Positions 34,956 to 46,734 of a stretch of 64,000 nt of DNA are shown here, piece after piece. Both the position numbers and the translations under genes were made by a program. This stretch comes from Homarus americanus (lineage: Eukaryota > Arthropoda > Malacostraca > Decapoda > Nephropidae), in assembly GCF_018991925.1 (NCBI RefSeq), contig NW_024737068.1:8845885-8909884 (forward strand). Reading direction: 5' to 3'. The notes beneath the pieces are model-generated. The model worked only from the letters and a program-made list of their open reading frames with translations. It was not told where the DNA came from and made no database searches. The stretch's first letter is position 1. Each line of letters begins with the position of its first letter.

Positions 34956-36181
34956 AGCAACCAAGGAGATCAAACTCGTTCTCAAACTCTACCCTCCCCC
35001 AGCATACAACAATGACTAGTTCTTATTTATACGCATCAATAATACATCAATAACATCAGTCATACGTCAATTATATCAGTGATTCATCAACATTAATAAC
35101 ATCAATAACATCATCATGCGTCAATAACACCATTAATGCAAAAAATAACGCATATACATATTTATTTATCAACATTTATACGTTTGCATCTTGATCGGTA
35201 TGGGATATGAAGGGGTCACTTTTAACGCTCTGTATTGTACATGTTTGGGGTCAACTTGTCAATCCCTTCCATCTACCCTCAACTCCTTTCCACCAAGCAT
35301 CTAGTACAGGGATTGACGATCAATTCACGACTCAAAGAACATATCTATCTTATGGTAATCTTTGCAGTCAAATGTCTACATAATTTGTTCCTAAATATCT
35401 TGGTGTGTGTGTCAGGTGAGAACACAACGGGGATGAAACCCTTTTAAGAAACCGTTCTCTATTGTTATCTACGTTAATACTTGTATATCTTCACTATACA
35501 GTTTTGTTTACCTGTAGAAACGTATCATTTTTTTCTCTGTATTTTTCTAGATATGTAGAAATTATAATAAGGGTTTCTATATACCTGTACCTGTAATTAA
35601 CACCTGTTATCTATACAGAATACCCTGTATAACCAATCAGCTCTATAAAACACTATATACATCCCCTTCACTAGTGCGTTTACAGGGGCTCGTCATATAA
35701 ACATTCAACAAATCATTTACCTTTGAGATATTTGTTTTAATATTGTTTTAATTTGATTCCATAGTTTTGTTTTACAATCACGAGTTTACCCTCTGTCGAA
35801 TGTAAGCAAACACAGACCCCACAATGCACAAAGCCTCCCCTGTAAACACTAAAGTGAGGGACTGTGCTGTAACTGTAACCTATATACACACCTTCACAAT
35901 ACCTGTAAGCTCTTCTCCTCTTCTCATCAGTGACTACATAATCCTGTAGTCTGTCGGGAGTTGCCAGAGGATAAACACGTAATGGCTTCCTTTCACCCCA
36001 CAATGGAATTTCCGACTCGTTTGAAGCCTTTGAAAAGCCTACGTTGCTGAGTGGGTGAGTGACTCGTTCTTAAAATACCAGAACTGTGTTAGTAGCAGCG
36101 GAACATGAAAGACCAAAGGACCAAGAATTAGAAGGAAAATAAAAATTGAAGGAGTGTTTGTTGAGATTTGGTTAGTTTGGT
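34956..36181. other. AT-rich single-copy DNA
   Basis: Contains ATCAATAAC-type repeats at 35,030-35,130. An 88-codon minus-strand frame at 35,737-36,003 has an ordinary residue mix but no recognised domain. No gene assigned. Confidence 0.5.
35633..35650 (+). promoter_or_regulatory. CCAAT and TATA words close together
   Basis: CCAATCAG (35,633) is followed seven bases later by TATAAAA (35,644). This is tighter than usual for a real promoter, where 30-60 bases is typical, so chance is likely. Confidence 0.2.
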
Positions 36182-36360
36182 GTTGGGTTAATATGGGTTA
36201 GATTTGGTTGGGTTGGGTTAATATGGGTTAGATTTGGTTGGGTTGGGTTAATATGGGTTAGATTTGGTTGGGTTGGGTTAATATGGGTTAGATTTGGTTG
36301 GGTTGGGTTAATATGGGTCAGATTTGGTTGGGTTGGGTTAATATGGGTTAGATTTGGTTC
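36182..36360. repeat. 30-bp minisatellite, 6 copies
   Basis: The unit is GGTTGGGTTAATATGGGTTA plus GATTTGGTTG. Copies are nearly identical, and it is clearly built from TTAGG-like words. Confidence 0.96.
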
Positions 36361-36458
36361 GTTTTTAGGGGTGGGCTTGGTTAGGTTTGGTTTGGTTAAC
36401 AGGTTGGGTTGGATTGGGTTTGGTCGAGTGGGGACGATAATGATTTATGAAGAGTGTG

Positions 36459-36460
<2 letters not shown>

Positions 36461-36501
<41 letters not shown>
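36461..36501. repeat. (GT)n microsatellite
   Basis: Perfect GT dinucleotides. Confidence 0.97.
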
Positions 36502-36503
<2 letters not shown>

Positions 36504-36689
36504 AAGGCGTACATAATAGAGACTAAAAGCAAGAGAGAGGTGTGAAGGTAAGAAGGTGGAAGGGGAGTAAGAGGTGTGAGGTGAGAGAAGGTGGAAGAGG
36601 AGTGTGAGGTGGAAGAGGATAGCTTTCCTTACGAGGTGCCACTCAAGAGGCTGAGGAGGCTGATGTAATGACTTAGTTCTCTCTCTCAC

Positions 36690-36735
36690 ACACACCGACC
36701 CAAGCTCACACACACACACACACATACCGACCAGT

Positions 36736-36768
<33 letters not shown>

Positions 36769-36774
36769 GACTAG

Positions 36775-36808
<34 letters not shown>

Positions 36809-36814
36809 GACCAG

Positions 36815-36860
<46 letters not shown>

Positions 36861-36942
36861 AGACTAGCTCACACACACACACTACCGACCAGTTAACACA
36901 CACACACACACACACACACACCAGCTAGCTCCACAAACCAGT

Positions 36943-36975
<33 letters not shown>

Positions 36976-36979
36976 GCAG

Positions 36980-37018
<39 letters not shown>

Positions 37019-37055
37019 CAGCCAGTTCCACACACACACACACACACACACAACA
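36690..37055. repeat. Compound (CA)n minisatellite
   Basis: CA blocks of 20-45 bases are separated by repeated spacers such as CCGACCAGTTAA and CCGACTAGCT. CA slippage is nested inside a larger tandem unit of about 40-55 bases. Confidence 0.95.
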
Positions 37056-37189
37056 GCCAGCTGACAGACCAACTAAGACCACAAAGTGTCGACCATTGTG
37101 TGGGTGGGCAGAAGAACAATAGAGTGTGGGCATAAAACTTCGGGGAGGAACCTCGAGCTGTGCCCACAGGTATTTTGGGCCCCCAGGCT

Positions 37190-37325
37190 AAACACAGGAC
37201 CATAGGATATCACGGACCCTTAGGATATTTCAAGACCCCCAGGAATTCATAGGATCATTGGATAACATAATACGTACCAGGATATCATAGGACCTCCCAG
37301 GATAGCATAGTTCCCCAGGATATCA
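37190..37325. repeat. CCAGGATATCATAGGACC minisatellite
   Basis: About five imperfect copies at roughly 25-base spacing. Confidence 0.85.
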
Positions 37326-37387
37326 GAGGAGAGAGAGAGAGAGAAATGGAAAGAAAATAATGGCCGAGAAAGATAAATAGAGAAGGG

Positions 37388-37565
37388 AAACAGCAACAAC
37401 AACAACAACTAAAACAACTACAACAACTACAACTACCACAACAACAACAATAACGAAAAACAACGATAACAACAGTAACAATAGCAACCAGAACAATATC
37501 AAAAAATAAATCAAACAACAATATCGACAACTACAACAAACACAACAACAACAACAAAAACATAA
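37388..37565. repeat. (AAC)n-type triplets
   Basis: AACAAC with ACT and AAT variants. Confidence 0.93.
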
Positions 37566-37789
37566 CAATACAAAGTAGATAAATAATTACAAGAAATAAT
37601 GATGAAGATATATATGAAAAAGGCATAAGAGGAGGAGGAGGAGCAGGTGAGGAAGGAAGAGGAAGGGGGAGGAACAGCAGCTGTGCCCAGGAAGGAGAGG
37701 AGTAGGGGGGAGGGTTAGGGAGGGCGAGGATGGATGGAGGAGGAAAGATAATGTGTGTATCTGTGTTTTTCACGAGAATGAAACAGAGG
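37566..37789. other. Purine-rich DNA
   Basis: GGAGGAGG/GGAAGG patches and no gene. Confidence 0.6.
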
Positions 37790-38275
37790 TGGAAAAAATA
37801 AATGTTTATATAAATGTTTAGATGTTGATAATATGTTTACACGTTGAAATGTTTTGGTAGATTAATGTTTATATACATGATTGATTAAATGTATGAATGT
37901 TTAGATGAAATGTTTTAATAGATAAATTTTCAGAATGTAAATTTTTTGCAATGCAGAAAAAAATGTTTAAATACATATAAACATCTTATGTGGAAACTCT
38001 ACATAAATGCTGACTTATTAAACACAAAGGCTTTAATATAAAAACATTTCAACGCAGGAAGTTAAGAATACAGAAATGTTTAATTACTTAATATCTATAA
38101 AACAAAAAACATTACGTAGACAAATTTAATTACCAAAACATTCTGTAATAACTATACTAAACATTATAAGATATACAGTAAATAACTAGATGTACAGATG
38201 TTTAAATACGGAATTTTTTATTAATTATTTAAATTCAGAAATGTTTGCATACAAAAATTACAAAAACATTTAGTG
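37790..38275. repeat. Decayed AT-rich repeat (AAATGTTTA words)
   Basis: AATGTTTA and ACATTT words recur at uneven spacing on both strands. Very diverged. Confidence 0.65.
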
Positions 38276-38535
38276 CAGAAGAAAGAAGAAGAATGGAAAG
38301 GGGATAAGAAGGAAAAGAGGAGATGAGAAGGAAGGAAAGAGTAAAGAGGAACAGAGAGAGGAGAGAGAGAGAGAGAGAAGTATGTGAAAGGCGAGTGGAA
38401 GAGGAGAGAAAGAAGGGAGAATAGAGACAAATGCAGGAAGATAAAATAGAGAAATGGAGAGGAAAAGACAAGAAAACAAAGTGAAGACAATGCCAGAGAA
38501 ACTGGAATGGAGGAAGAGTAGAAGAAGAAATGAAG
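38276..38535. repeat. Purine tract, GAAGGA/GAGA
   Basis: Nearly all purine on the plus strand. The three overlapping minus-strand frames are artefacts of this. Confidence 0.88.
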
Positions 38536-38734
38536 AGTGAGGCAGACAGACACACACACAGGCGGAGCTGGAGGCGAGGTGAGGGGATTGCCTAGGAGGC
38601 CTGGGGGGTCTAGCTGAGTTGTTAGCTGGGGAAATTGGGGGGGACTGGTGTTGGCCCTGAGGATGCCCCAGGGTGGACGGTCTGGGTCAGGGGTTATGTC
38701 TGCCCTGAGGGAGAGAAGGGAGGTCTAGGGGTGG
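38536..38734. other. G-rich single-copy DNA
   Basis: Short G-runs and no gene. Confidence 0.5.
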
Positions 38735-39945
38735 TGGTTGTAGCAGTAGTAGTGGTGGTAGTGGTTGTAGGGTTGTGGTAGTATTAGTTGTAGTTATGGT
38801 AGTGGTAGTGGTTGTAGGAGTGGTGGTGGTGGTGGTGGTGGTGGTTGTAGGTTGTGGTAGTATTAGTTGTAGTGGTGGTAGTGGTAGTGGTTGTAGGAGT
38901 GGTGGTGGTGGTGGTGGTTGTGGAGTTGTGGTAGTGGTTGTAGTAGTGGTTATTGTAGTGGTTGTAGTAGTGGTTGTAGCAGTGGTGGTGGTGGTGAGTG
39001 GCTACAGTAGTGGTTATAACAGTGGTGGTGGTGGTAGTGGTTGTAGGAGTTGTGTTAGTGGTTGTAGTAGTGGTGGTAGTGGTAGTGGTTATAGGAGTTG
39101 TGGTAGTGGTTATAGTAGTGGTTGTAGTAGTGGTGGTAGTGGTAGTGGTTATAGGAGTTGTGGTAGTGGTTATAGTAGTGGTTGTAGTAGTGGTTATAGT
39201 AGTGGTGGTGATGGTGGTAGTGGTTGTAGTAGTGGTGGTGATGGTGTAGTGTGGTTGTAGTAGTGGTTGTAGTAGTGGTTATTGTAGTGGTTGTAGTAGT
39301 GGTGGTAGTGGTAGTGGTTATAGGAGTTGTGGTAGTGGTTATAGTAGTTTGTAGTAGTGGTTGTAGTAGTGGTGGTGATGGTGGTAGTGGTTGTAGTAGT
39401 GGTGGTGATGGTGGTAGTGGTTGTAGTAGTGAGTTTGTAGCAGTGGTGGTGGTGGTAGTGGTTATTGCAGTGGTTTAGCAGGTGGTGGTGGTGGTGGTGG
39501 TAGTGGTTATAGTAGTGGTTTTGTAGTAGTGGTTCAAATAGTGATTGTAGCAGTGGTGGTGGTTTAGTGGTTATAGTAGTGGTTGTAGTAGTGGTGGTGG
39601 TGGTGGTGGTGGTAGTGGTTGTAGTAGTGGTTATTGTAGTTGTTGTAGTAGTAGTTGTAGCAGTGGTGGTGGTGTGGTAGTGGTAGTGGTTGTAGGAGTT
39701 GTGGTAGTGGTTGTAGTAGTGGTGGTAGTGGTAGTGGTTGTAGTAGTGGTTATTGTAGTGGTTGTAGTAGTGGTGGTAGTGGTAGTGGTTATAGGAGGTT
39801 GTGGTAGTGGTTATAGTAGTGGTTGTAGTAGTGAGTCAAATAGTGGTGATGGTGATTGTAGTTGTAGTTGTTGTGGTTATGATGATGACTTAAATGGTGG
39901 TAGTAGTGGTGATAGTAATAATAGTGGTGATGTTGGTTGGTTATA
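38735..39945. repeat. GTGGTAGTGGTTGTAGTAGTG array, 1.2 kb
   Basis: GTG, GTA and GTT triplets form loose units of 12-60 bases, for example TAGTGGTTGTAGTAGTGG. Frames reading Val or Gly/Ser/Cys are artefacts. Confidence 0.95.
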
Positions 39946-40000
39946 GTAGGGAGAGTGAGGGAGGAGGGAGGGAGGGAGGCAGGGGCATGTCCAGCCACCT

Positions 40001-40012
40001 GGTGACGTCACC
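40001..40012. promoter_or_regulatory. Palindromic CRE-type site
   Basis: GGTGACGTCACC is a perfect 12-base palindrome around the CREB/ATF consensus TGACGTCA. It lies in the only non-repeat DNA between two large arrays. The motif is certain, function is not. Confidence 0.4.
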
Positions 40013-40055
40013 CTCAGGCGATTGCATGGTCGTACCTTTCACCTATATCTCACAC

Positions 40056-43000
40056 TCACCTGCTGCCTCTACCTCCTGCTACCTCACCTACCTCCTGCTG
40101 CCTCGCCTACCTCCTGCTGCTGCCTCACCTACCTTCTACTGCTGCATCACCCACCTCCTGCTGCTGCCTCACCTACCTCCTGCCTGCCTCACCTACTCCC
40201 TTGCCTCACCTCCTGCTGCCTCACCTACCTCCTGCCTCCTGCTGCTGCCTTTACCTCCTGCTGCCTCTGCTGCCTCACCCTCTCTTTACCTCTGCGCCTA
40301 CCTCCTGTCTTACTCTCCATTCACTCACTTACCTCATAACCACTCCTGCTGTCATAACATCTCCTTGCCTCCTGTTCTTTGCTCCTCAGTTAACTTATGC
40401 CTGCTCTCATCACCTGCACTCATAAAATCTAACCAACACTCCTTGCTCATCCTATCACCTGCATATACAACTCTTTCTCCTATCACCTGCCTCCCCTCTG
40501 TGGCCCTCACCACCTCCCTCCCTCATCTCATTATCTAACCCACCTACCTCTCCCACATCCTGCTCCTGCATGCCTCCTTATCCTGCTGCTGCCTCACCTA
40601 CCTCTGCTGCCTCACCTACACACTCTGCTGCCTGCCTCACTACTATCACTGCTGCTGCCTCCTTCCACCTCCTGCTGCTGCCTCACCTACCCATCCTGCC
40701 TCACCCTCCTGCTGCCTCACCTACCTCCTGCTGCTGCCTCTACCTATCCTGCTGCCTCACCTACCTCTGCTGCTCTTGCTCTTGCTGCCTCCCTTCTGCT
40801 ACCTCCACCTCCTGCCCTTGCCTCACCTACCTCCTGCTTTCTGCCCTCACCTATCCCTTTGCTGCCTCACCTACCTCCTGCTTTCCTCACCTACCTCCTA
40901 CTACCTCCCTACACCACATCACTTCTGCTGCTTCCTCACCTACCTCCTCTGCTGCCTCCACCACCTCCTCCTGCTGCCTCACCTACCTCCTGCTGCCTCA
41001 CCTCACTGCTGCCTCACCTCCCCTGCTGCCTCACCTTCTACTGCTGCCTCAACTTCTCTGCTGCCTCACTACTCTTGCCTCCACCACCTCCTGCTGCCTC
41101 ACCTACCTCCTGTTGCTGCCTCTACCTCTACCTCCTTTCTGCTGCCTCTACCTCCTGCTTGCCTCACTTACCTCCTGCTGCCTCACCTACCTCCTACTTG
41201 CCTCCTTACCTCCTGCCTCACCTACCTCCTGCTGCCTCACCTATCACCCTACCTCCTAACACCTACCCCTTGCTGCTGCCTACTTCTCCCTGCTGCCTCA
41301 CCTACCTCCTGCTGCCTCCACTTGCCTGCCTCCACCTTCCTCCTGCTGCTGCCTCACCTACCTCCTGCCTCACCTACCTCTTGCTGCTGCCTCACCTACA
41401 CCTCCTGCTGCTGCCTCACCTACATCCTACCTCACCTACCTCCTGCTGCCTCACCTACCTCCTGCTGCCTCCCTTCTACTGCTGCCTCACCTACCTCCCT
41501 GCTGCCTCACCTACCTCCTGCTGCCCTCACCCTACCTCCTGCTGCTCCTACCCCCTCTGCTGCCTGCCTGCCTTCTACCTCCCCCTCCTGCTGCCTCACC
41601 TCTGCTGCCCTCACCTACCTCCTGCTGCCTCCCCCACCTCCCTGCTGCCTCATCTTACCTGCTGCCTCACCTACCTCTGCTGCCTCCCACCTCTCTGCTG
41701 CCTCCTACCTCCTGCTACCTCACTGCCTCCTGCTGCTGCCTCACCTACCTCCTGCTGTCACCTACCTCTGCTGCCTCACCTACTCTGCTGCTCCTCTTTC
41801 CTTCTGCCTCCTACCTCTTCCTTCTGCCTCACCTACCTCCTCCTGCTGCCTCACCTACCTCCCTTGCTGCCTCACCCACCTGCCTCTCTACCTCACCTAC
41901 CTCCTGCTGCTGCCTCACCTACCTCCTGCTGCCTCACCACTCCTTGCTGCCTCACCTATCCTCTGCTGCCTCACACCTACCTCCTGCTGCTGCCTCACCT
42001 ACTCCTGCTTCCTCCTACCTTCTACTGCTGCCTCAACTACCTCCTGCTGCCACCTCCTGCTGCCTCACCTACCTCCTGCTGCCTCACCTACCTCCTGTTT
42101 GCCTCCTCCTACTGCCTCCCCCTCCTGCTGCCTCCCTCCCCTACTGCCTCCTTACCTCCTGCTGCCTCACCTACCTCCCTACTGCCTCTGCCCTCCTCCC
42201 TCACCTACCTCCTTGCTGCCTCACCTACCTCCTGCTGCCTCACCTACCTCCTGCTGCCCTCACATACCTCCTGCTGCTGCCTCACCTACCTCCTGCTGCC
42301 TCACCTTCCTCCTGCTGCCTCCTTACCTCCTGCTGCCTCCACCTACCTCTTGCTGCTGCCTCACCTACTTGCTGCCTCACCTACCTCTTCTTCTGCCTCT
42401 CCTACCTCTCTGCTGCCTCACCTGCATTCTGCCTCACCTACCTCCTGCTGCCTCACCTCACTCCTGCTGCCTCACCTACATTCTGCTGCCTCACTCCAAC
42501 CCTCCTGCATATCCTGCTCACCTACCTCATCTACTCCCTCACCTGCCTCATGCTGCCTCACCTGCTTCTGCTGCCTCACCTATCCTCTTGCCTCACCTAC
42601 CTCCTGCTGCCTCACCTCCTCACCTACCTCCTGCTGCCTCACCTACCTCCTGCTGCCCTCACCTACACCTTCCCTCTTCTTTACCTCCCTTAACCCTCAC
42701 CTACTTCACTGCTACCTCACCTACCTCCTGCTGCTGCCTCACCTACCTCCTGCCTCACCTACATCCTGCCTCACCACCTCCTGCTGCTGCCTCACCTACC
42801 TTCTGCCCTCACCTACCACCTCTTCCTTCTGCCTCACCTACCTCCTCCTGCTGCCTCACCTACCTCCTGCTGCTCACCTACCTTCTACCTCCACCTACCT
42901 CCTGCTGCCTCACCTACCTCCTGCTGCCTCACCTACCTCCTGCTGCTGCCTCACCCTTCTCTACCTCCCACCTACCTCCTGCTGCCTCACCTACTCTTTC

Positions 43001-44895
43001 ACCTCTTCTCCTCACCTACCTCCTCCTGCCTCACCACCTCCTGCTGCCTCACCTACCTCTCTTTCTTCTGCTCCTGCTGCCTCACTTACCTCCTGCTGCC
43101 TCACCTACCTCCTCTTGCCTCACTTACCTCCCCTGCTGCCTCACCTACCTCCTGCTGGTTCCCTCACCTACCTCCTCCTGCTGCCTCTCCCTACCTCCTG
43201 CTGCCTCACCTACTTCGCCTGCCTCCCACCTACCTCCTGCTGCTCCTCACCTACCTCCTCCTGCTGCCTCCTCCTACCTCCTGCCTCCCTACTTCATGTG
43301 CTGCCTCACCCACCACTCCTGCTGCTGCCTCACCTACCTCCTGCTGCTGCCTCACCTACCTCCTGCTGCCTCACCTACCCCCTCCTGCTGCCTCACCTAC
43401 CTCCTCCTGCTGCCTCTCCCTGCCTCCTGCCTCACCCACTTCATGCTGCTGCCTCACCTACCTCCTGCCTCACCTACCCTCTTCCTTCTGCCTCCTCACC
43501 TCCTCCTGCTTCCTCATCTACTTCATGCTGCTGCCTCACCTACCTCATCCTGCTGCCTCACCTACCTGCTCCTCCTGCCTCACCTACCTCCTGCTGCTCA
43601 CCTACCTCCTACTGCTGCCTCACTGCCCTCCTGCTGCTGCCTCACAACCTCCTCCTCCTGCCTCACCTACCTCCTGCTGCCTCCACTACCTCCTGCTGCC
43701 TCACCTACCTCCTGCTACTGCCTCACATACCTCCTGCTGCCTCGCCTACCTCCTGCTGTTGCCTCACCTACCTTCTACTGCATCACCTACCTCCTGCTGC
43801 CTCACCTACCTCCTGCTGCCTCACCTACCTCCTGCTGCCTCGCCTACCTCCTGCTGCTGCCTCACCTACCTCCTGCCTCACCTGCCTACTGCCTCACCTA
43901 CCTCCTGCTGCTGCCTCACCTACCTCCTCCTGCTGCTGCCTCACCCTACCTCCCCTCCCTGCTGCTGCCTCACCTACCCTTCCTCTGCCTCACCTACCTC
44001 CCTGCTGCCTCACCTACCTCCTTCTGCTGCATCACCTACCTCCTGCTGCCTCACCTACCTCCTGCTGCTGCCCTCACCTACCTCCTGCTAGCCTCACCAC
44101 TTCCCTGCCTCACCTACCTCTGCTGCCTCACCTACCTCCTGCTGCATCTACCCTACCTCCTGCTGCCTCACCTACCTCCTCCTGTTGCCTCATCTACCTC
44201 CTGCTGCTGCCTCACCTACCTCCTCCTGCTGCCTCACCTACCTCCTGCTGTGCTGCCTCACCTACCCCCTTCTGCCTCACCTACCTCCTGCTGCTGCCTC
44301 ACCTACCTCCTGCTGCCTCACCTACCTCCTGCTGCCCTACCCCTACCTCCTCCTGCAGCCTCCTACCTCCTGCTGTGCTGCCTCACCTACCCCCCTGCTG
44401 CCTCTCCTACCCCTCCTGCTGCCTCACCTACCTCCTCCTCCTCCTCCCCTCCCCACCTACTTCCTGCTGCCTCCACTCCTACCCCCCTCCTGCTGCCTCA
44501 CCTCACCCCTCCCTTTCCTCTCTCTCCTCCCTACCTCCTCCTGCTACCTCACCCCCACCTTGCTGCCTCCTCCTACCTCCTCCTCCTCCCTCCCCTTCCT
44601 GCCGCCTCCCCCCCCCTCCCTGCTGCCTCACCTACCCCTCCTGCTGCCTCACCTACCTCCTGCTCTGTCACAACCTACCTCCTGCTGCCTCACCTACTTC
44701 CTGCTGCCCCGCCTCACCTACCCCCCTCCTGCTGCCTCACCTACCCTCCCCTGCTGCCTCACCTACCTCCTCCTCCTCCCTCACCTACCTCCTGCTGCTG
44801 CCTCACCTACCCCCTCCTGCTGCCTCACCTACCCCTCCTGCTGCCTCACCCTACCTCCTCCTGCTGCCTCTCACCTACCTCCTGCTGCTTCACCC
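40056..44895. repeat. 20-bp satellite, 4.8 kb, about 240 copies
   Basis: The unit is CTGCTGCCTCACCTACCTCC, with deletions and CTG or CTC slippage. Twenty is not a multiple of three and the plus-strand unit lacks stops in all frames, so long frames with a 20-residue period (LLPHLPP-AASPTS-CCLTYL) arise automatically, including ones of about 1,390 and 1,350 codons that overlap in different phases. None is a gene. Confidence 0.97.
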
Positions 44896-44910
44896 CTCCT
44901 CCTCCTCCTC

Positions 44911-44990
44911 CTAACCCTAACCTAGCCCTAACCCAACCTAACTAACCCCTAACCTCGCTAACCTAACCTAACCTAACCCTAACCTACCAT
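44911..44990. repeat. CCTAA/CCCTAA run at the satellite edge
   Basis: CTAACCCTAACCTAGCCCTAA and similar words. The reverse telomeric orientation directly adjoins the 20-bp array. Confidence 0.93.
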
Positions 44991-45646
44991 TGGTCTTTCC
45001 ATCTCTTCCTTCTTTCTCGTTATCTTCTTTTTGTTCTTTCTCATAATTATTTTCCCTCTCTTATTCCTCCTTTTTCTATTCCTTCCTCCTCCTTTCTTCT
45101 TCTTTTTTCGCATTTATTTTAGTTTTCTTAATTCTCTCACCTTGTTCACTCTATTTATTCCCTCCCCTCTTTCCTTTCCTGTTCTGTTCTTCTACCTTTC
45201 TCGTCTCTCTCTTCCTCTGTTCCTCACCCTCTCCCTCATTTAACCTTCCCTCACACTCCCTCCTTCTTATTTTATTCTTCCTTCTCTTTCCTTCTCCTCA
45301 TTCTCTCCTCTCTGTTACTTTTCTTTCTTCTCCCATTTTTACCTCACCCTTTCTCTCCTCTCTCCTCACCCCTTACCCCCTCTTCTAACCCCTTCCCCCA
45401 TTCCCCTTCCCTCCTCTTTCTATTCCCCGTCCTCCCCTCCACCTCCCCCCTTCCCCCCCTCCCCTCCCTCACCCCTCCTTCCCTCCCCTCACCTCCCCCT
45501 CCCCTCAGGCCTAAAAAACACAAATGGCACTTACTTTGAGTCTCCCAGTGCCAACATTTGTGTTTGTGTGGTTACTGTAGTTCTCCTCCCCTCCTTCCCT
45601 TCCTAGACACCTTCCCCTCTCACCAGCCTGGAGGAGAGTGTGAGGG

Positions 45647-45650
<4 letters not shown>
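44991..45650. repeat. Pyrimidine-rich tract
   Basis: TTCC/CTCC without fixed period to 45,505, then 145 bases of less biased sequence. No gene. Confidence 0.8.
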
Positions 45651-45708
<58 letters not shown>

Positions 45709-45840
45709 CCCATCACTACCCCTTCCAGGTCTTATATAAGCTTTTCTCTTCGTGTCCTTGTTCTTGTTTTTCTTCTTGTTCTCCTTCTCCTTCTTTCTCT
45801 TCTCTTTCTCTTCCTCCTCTTCTTCCTCTTCAAACTGGAA
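45651..45840. repeat. (CT)n and TTCTTCC pyrimidines
   Basis: CT dinucleotides to 45,706, then CTTCTCC repeats from about 45,770. Confidence 0.94.
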
Positions 45841-46732
45841 ATTAACACAATAAAATAATTTCCAAATATAAATCAAATATTTTCACCTGAATTATGTCTT
45901 ATTAAGAACATAAGTGTGAATAATCAACAAATAATATGAATTTAACTTTATAGACATAGAGATATAATAAGTAGTTGGCCACAGTATGAATCTGGTCGTG
46001 TTTTTTTAAGTTTGGCCAAGTATTGTGTCGGCCATATTGTCTCCTTGTTTATAGAGGATAATAATTAGTCTCCGGTGTACTGATTGGCTGACAGGAGGCT
46101 TATGGACAAAAACCCAGGATGATAATGTTTCTGAGTGTCACAAGTCAACTTTATGTTTGATCGTTTCTCTGTGCTTCAAGGGCGTATCTGATGGTCTCCT
46201 TGATTGTCACGGTGGAGAGCCAATATCCAACTGACTGGCACTTATGTCCAGAGGAATGAATGCCCGCAGCTAGGTTGATGATTGGCAGCAGCGTCCAGTT
46301 CTCTGATTGGGGACGTGCAGGTGATGACTAGCAGCATAATGATCCTGGTGTCTGACGCAACACCTCCACGACACATAGCAACAGCAGGAGGAGGAGGAGG
46401 AGGAGAGGACGCAGGGAAAAACTAGACCACCTCCCCCCCACATGACGTCATAGTAAACAAGGAGAAAACCCCGCGAAAATAGCTATACTTTGGGCGGGCG
46501 TTTTTCTCTTGTTTTGAAATCTGTGGGAGCTGGGAGTATAATATCTTCGTGTCTTTGTTATGAAACGCTGGCAAGGATGCATATATCTCCCCCAATGGCG
46601 AGACTTGGGGTGTGGGATATCATGTTATTCAGCAGGAACCAGTCAGGTGTCGTTTTCCATCCTGTCGCAATCTGGCGCAAACCTGTTTGTTATGTTGTTG
46701 TAGTGGAGATGAAGGGTGACTAATGTACCGCC
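45841..46732. other. Low-repeat island, promoter-like, no confirmed gene
   Basis: About 890 bases without tandem repeats, unusual for this window. It holds CCAAT boxes in either orientation at 46,083, 46,220, 46,281 and 46,306, plus the CRE/E2F/GC cluster entered separately. A 77-codon plus-strand frame runs to a stop near 46,723 but starts without an ATG and matches nothing I recognise. It could be an upstream exon or noncoding first exon. Confidence 0.5.
46443..46500. promoter_or_regulatory. CRE, E2F-like and GC-box cluster
   Basis: TGACGTCA (46,443-46,450) is the full CREB/ATF site. CCCGCGAAAA (46,470-46,479) matches the E2F/DP consensus in reverse. GGGCGGGCG (46,492-46,500) is a GC box. 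Three housekeeping-type motifs lie within 58 bases, with four CCAAT boxes upstream. No TATA box at the right place. Direction of any transcription is undetermined. Confidence 0.45.
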
Positions 46733-46734
46733 AT

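Noticed and set aside
40776..44945. A 1,389-codon plus-strand open frame and an overlapping 1,351-codon one
   Set aside because: Both are the same stop-free 20-bp satellite read in different phases. The frame stays open through many indels, which a real gene would not tolerate.
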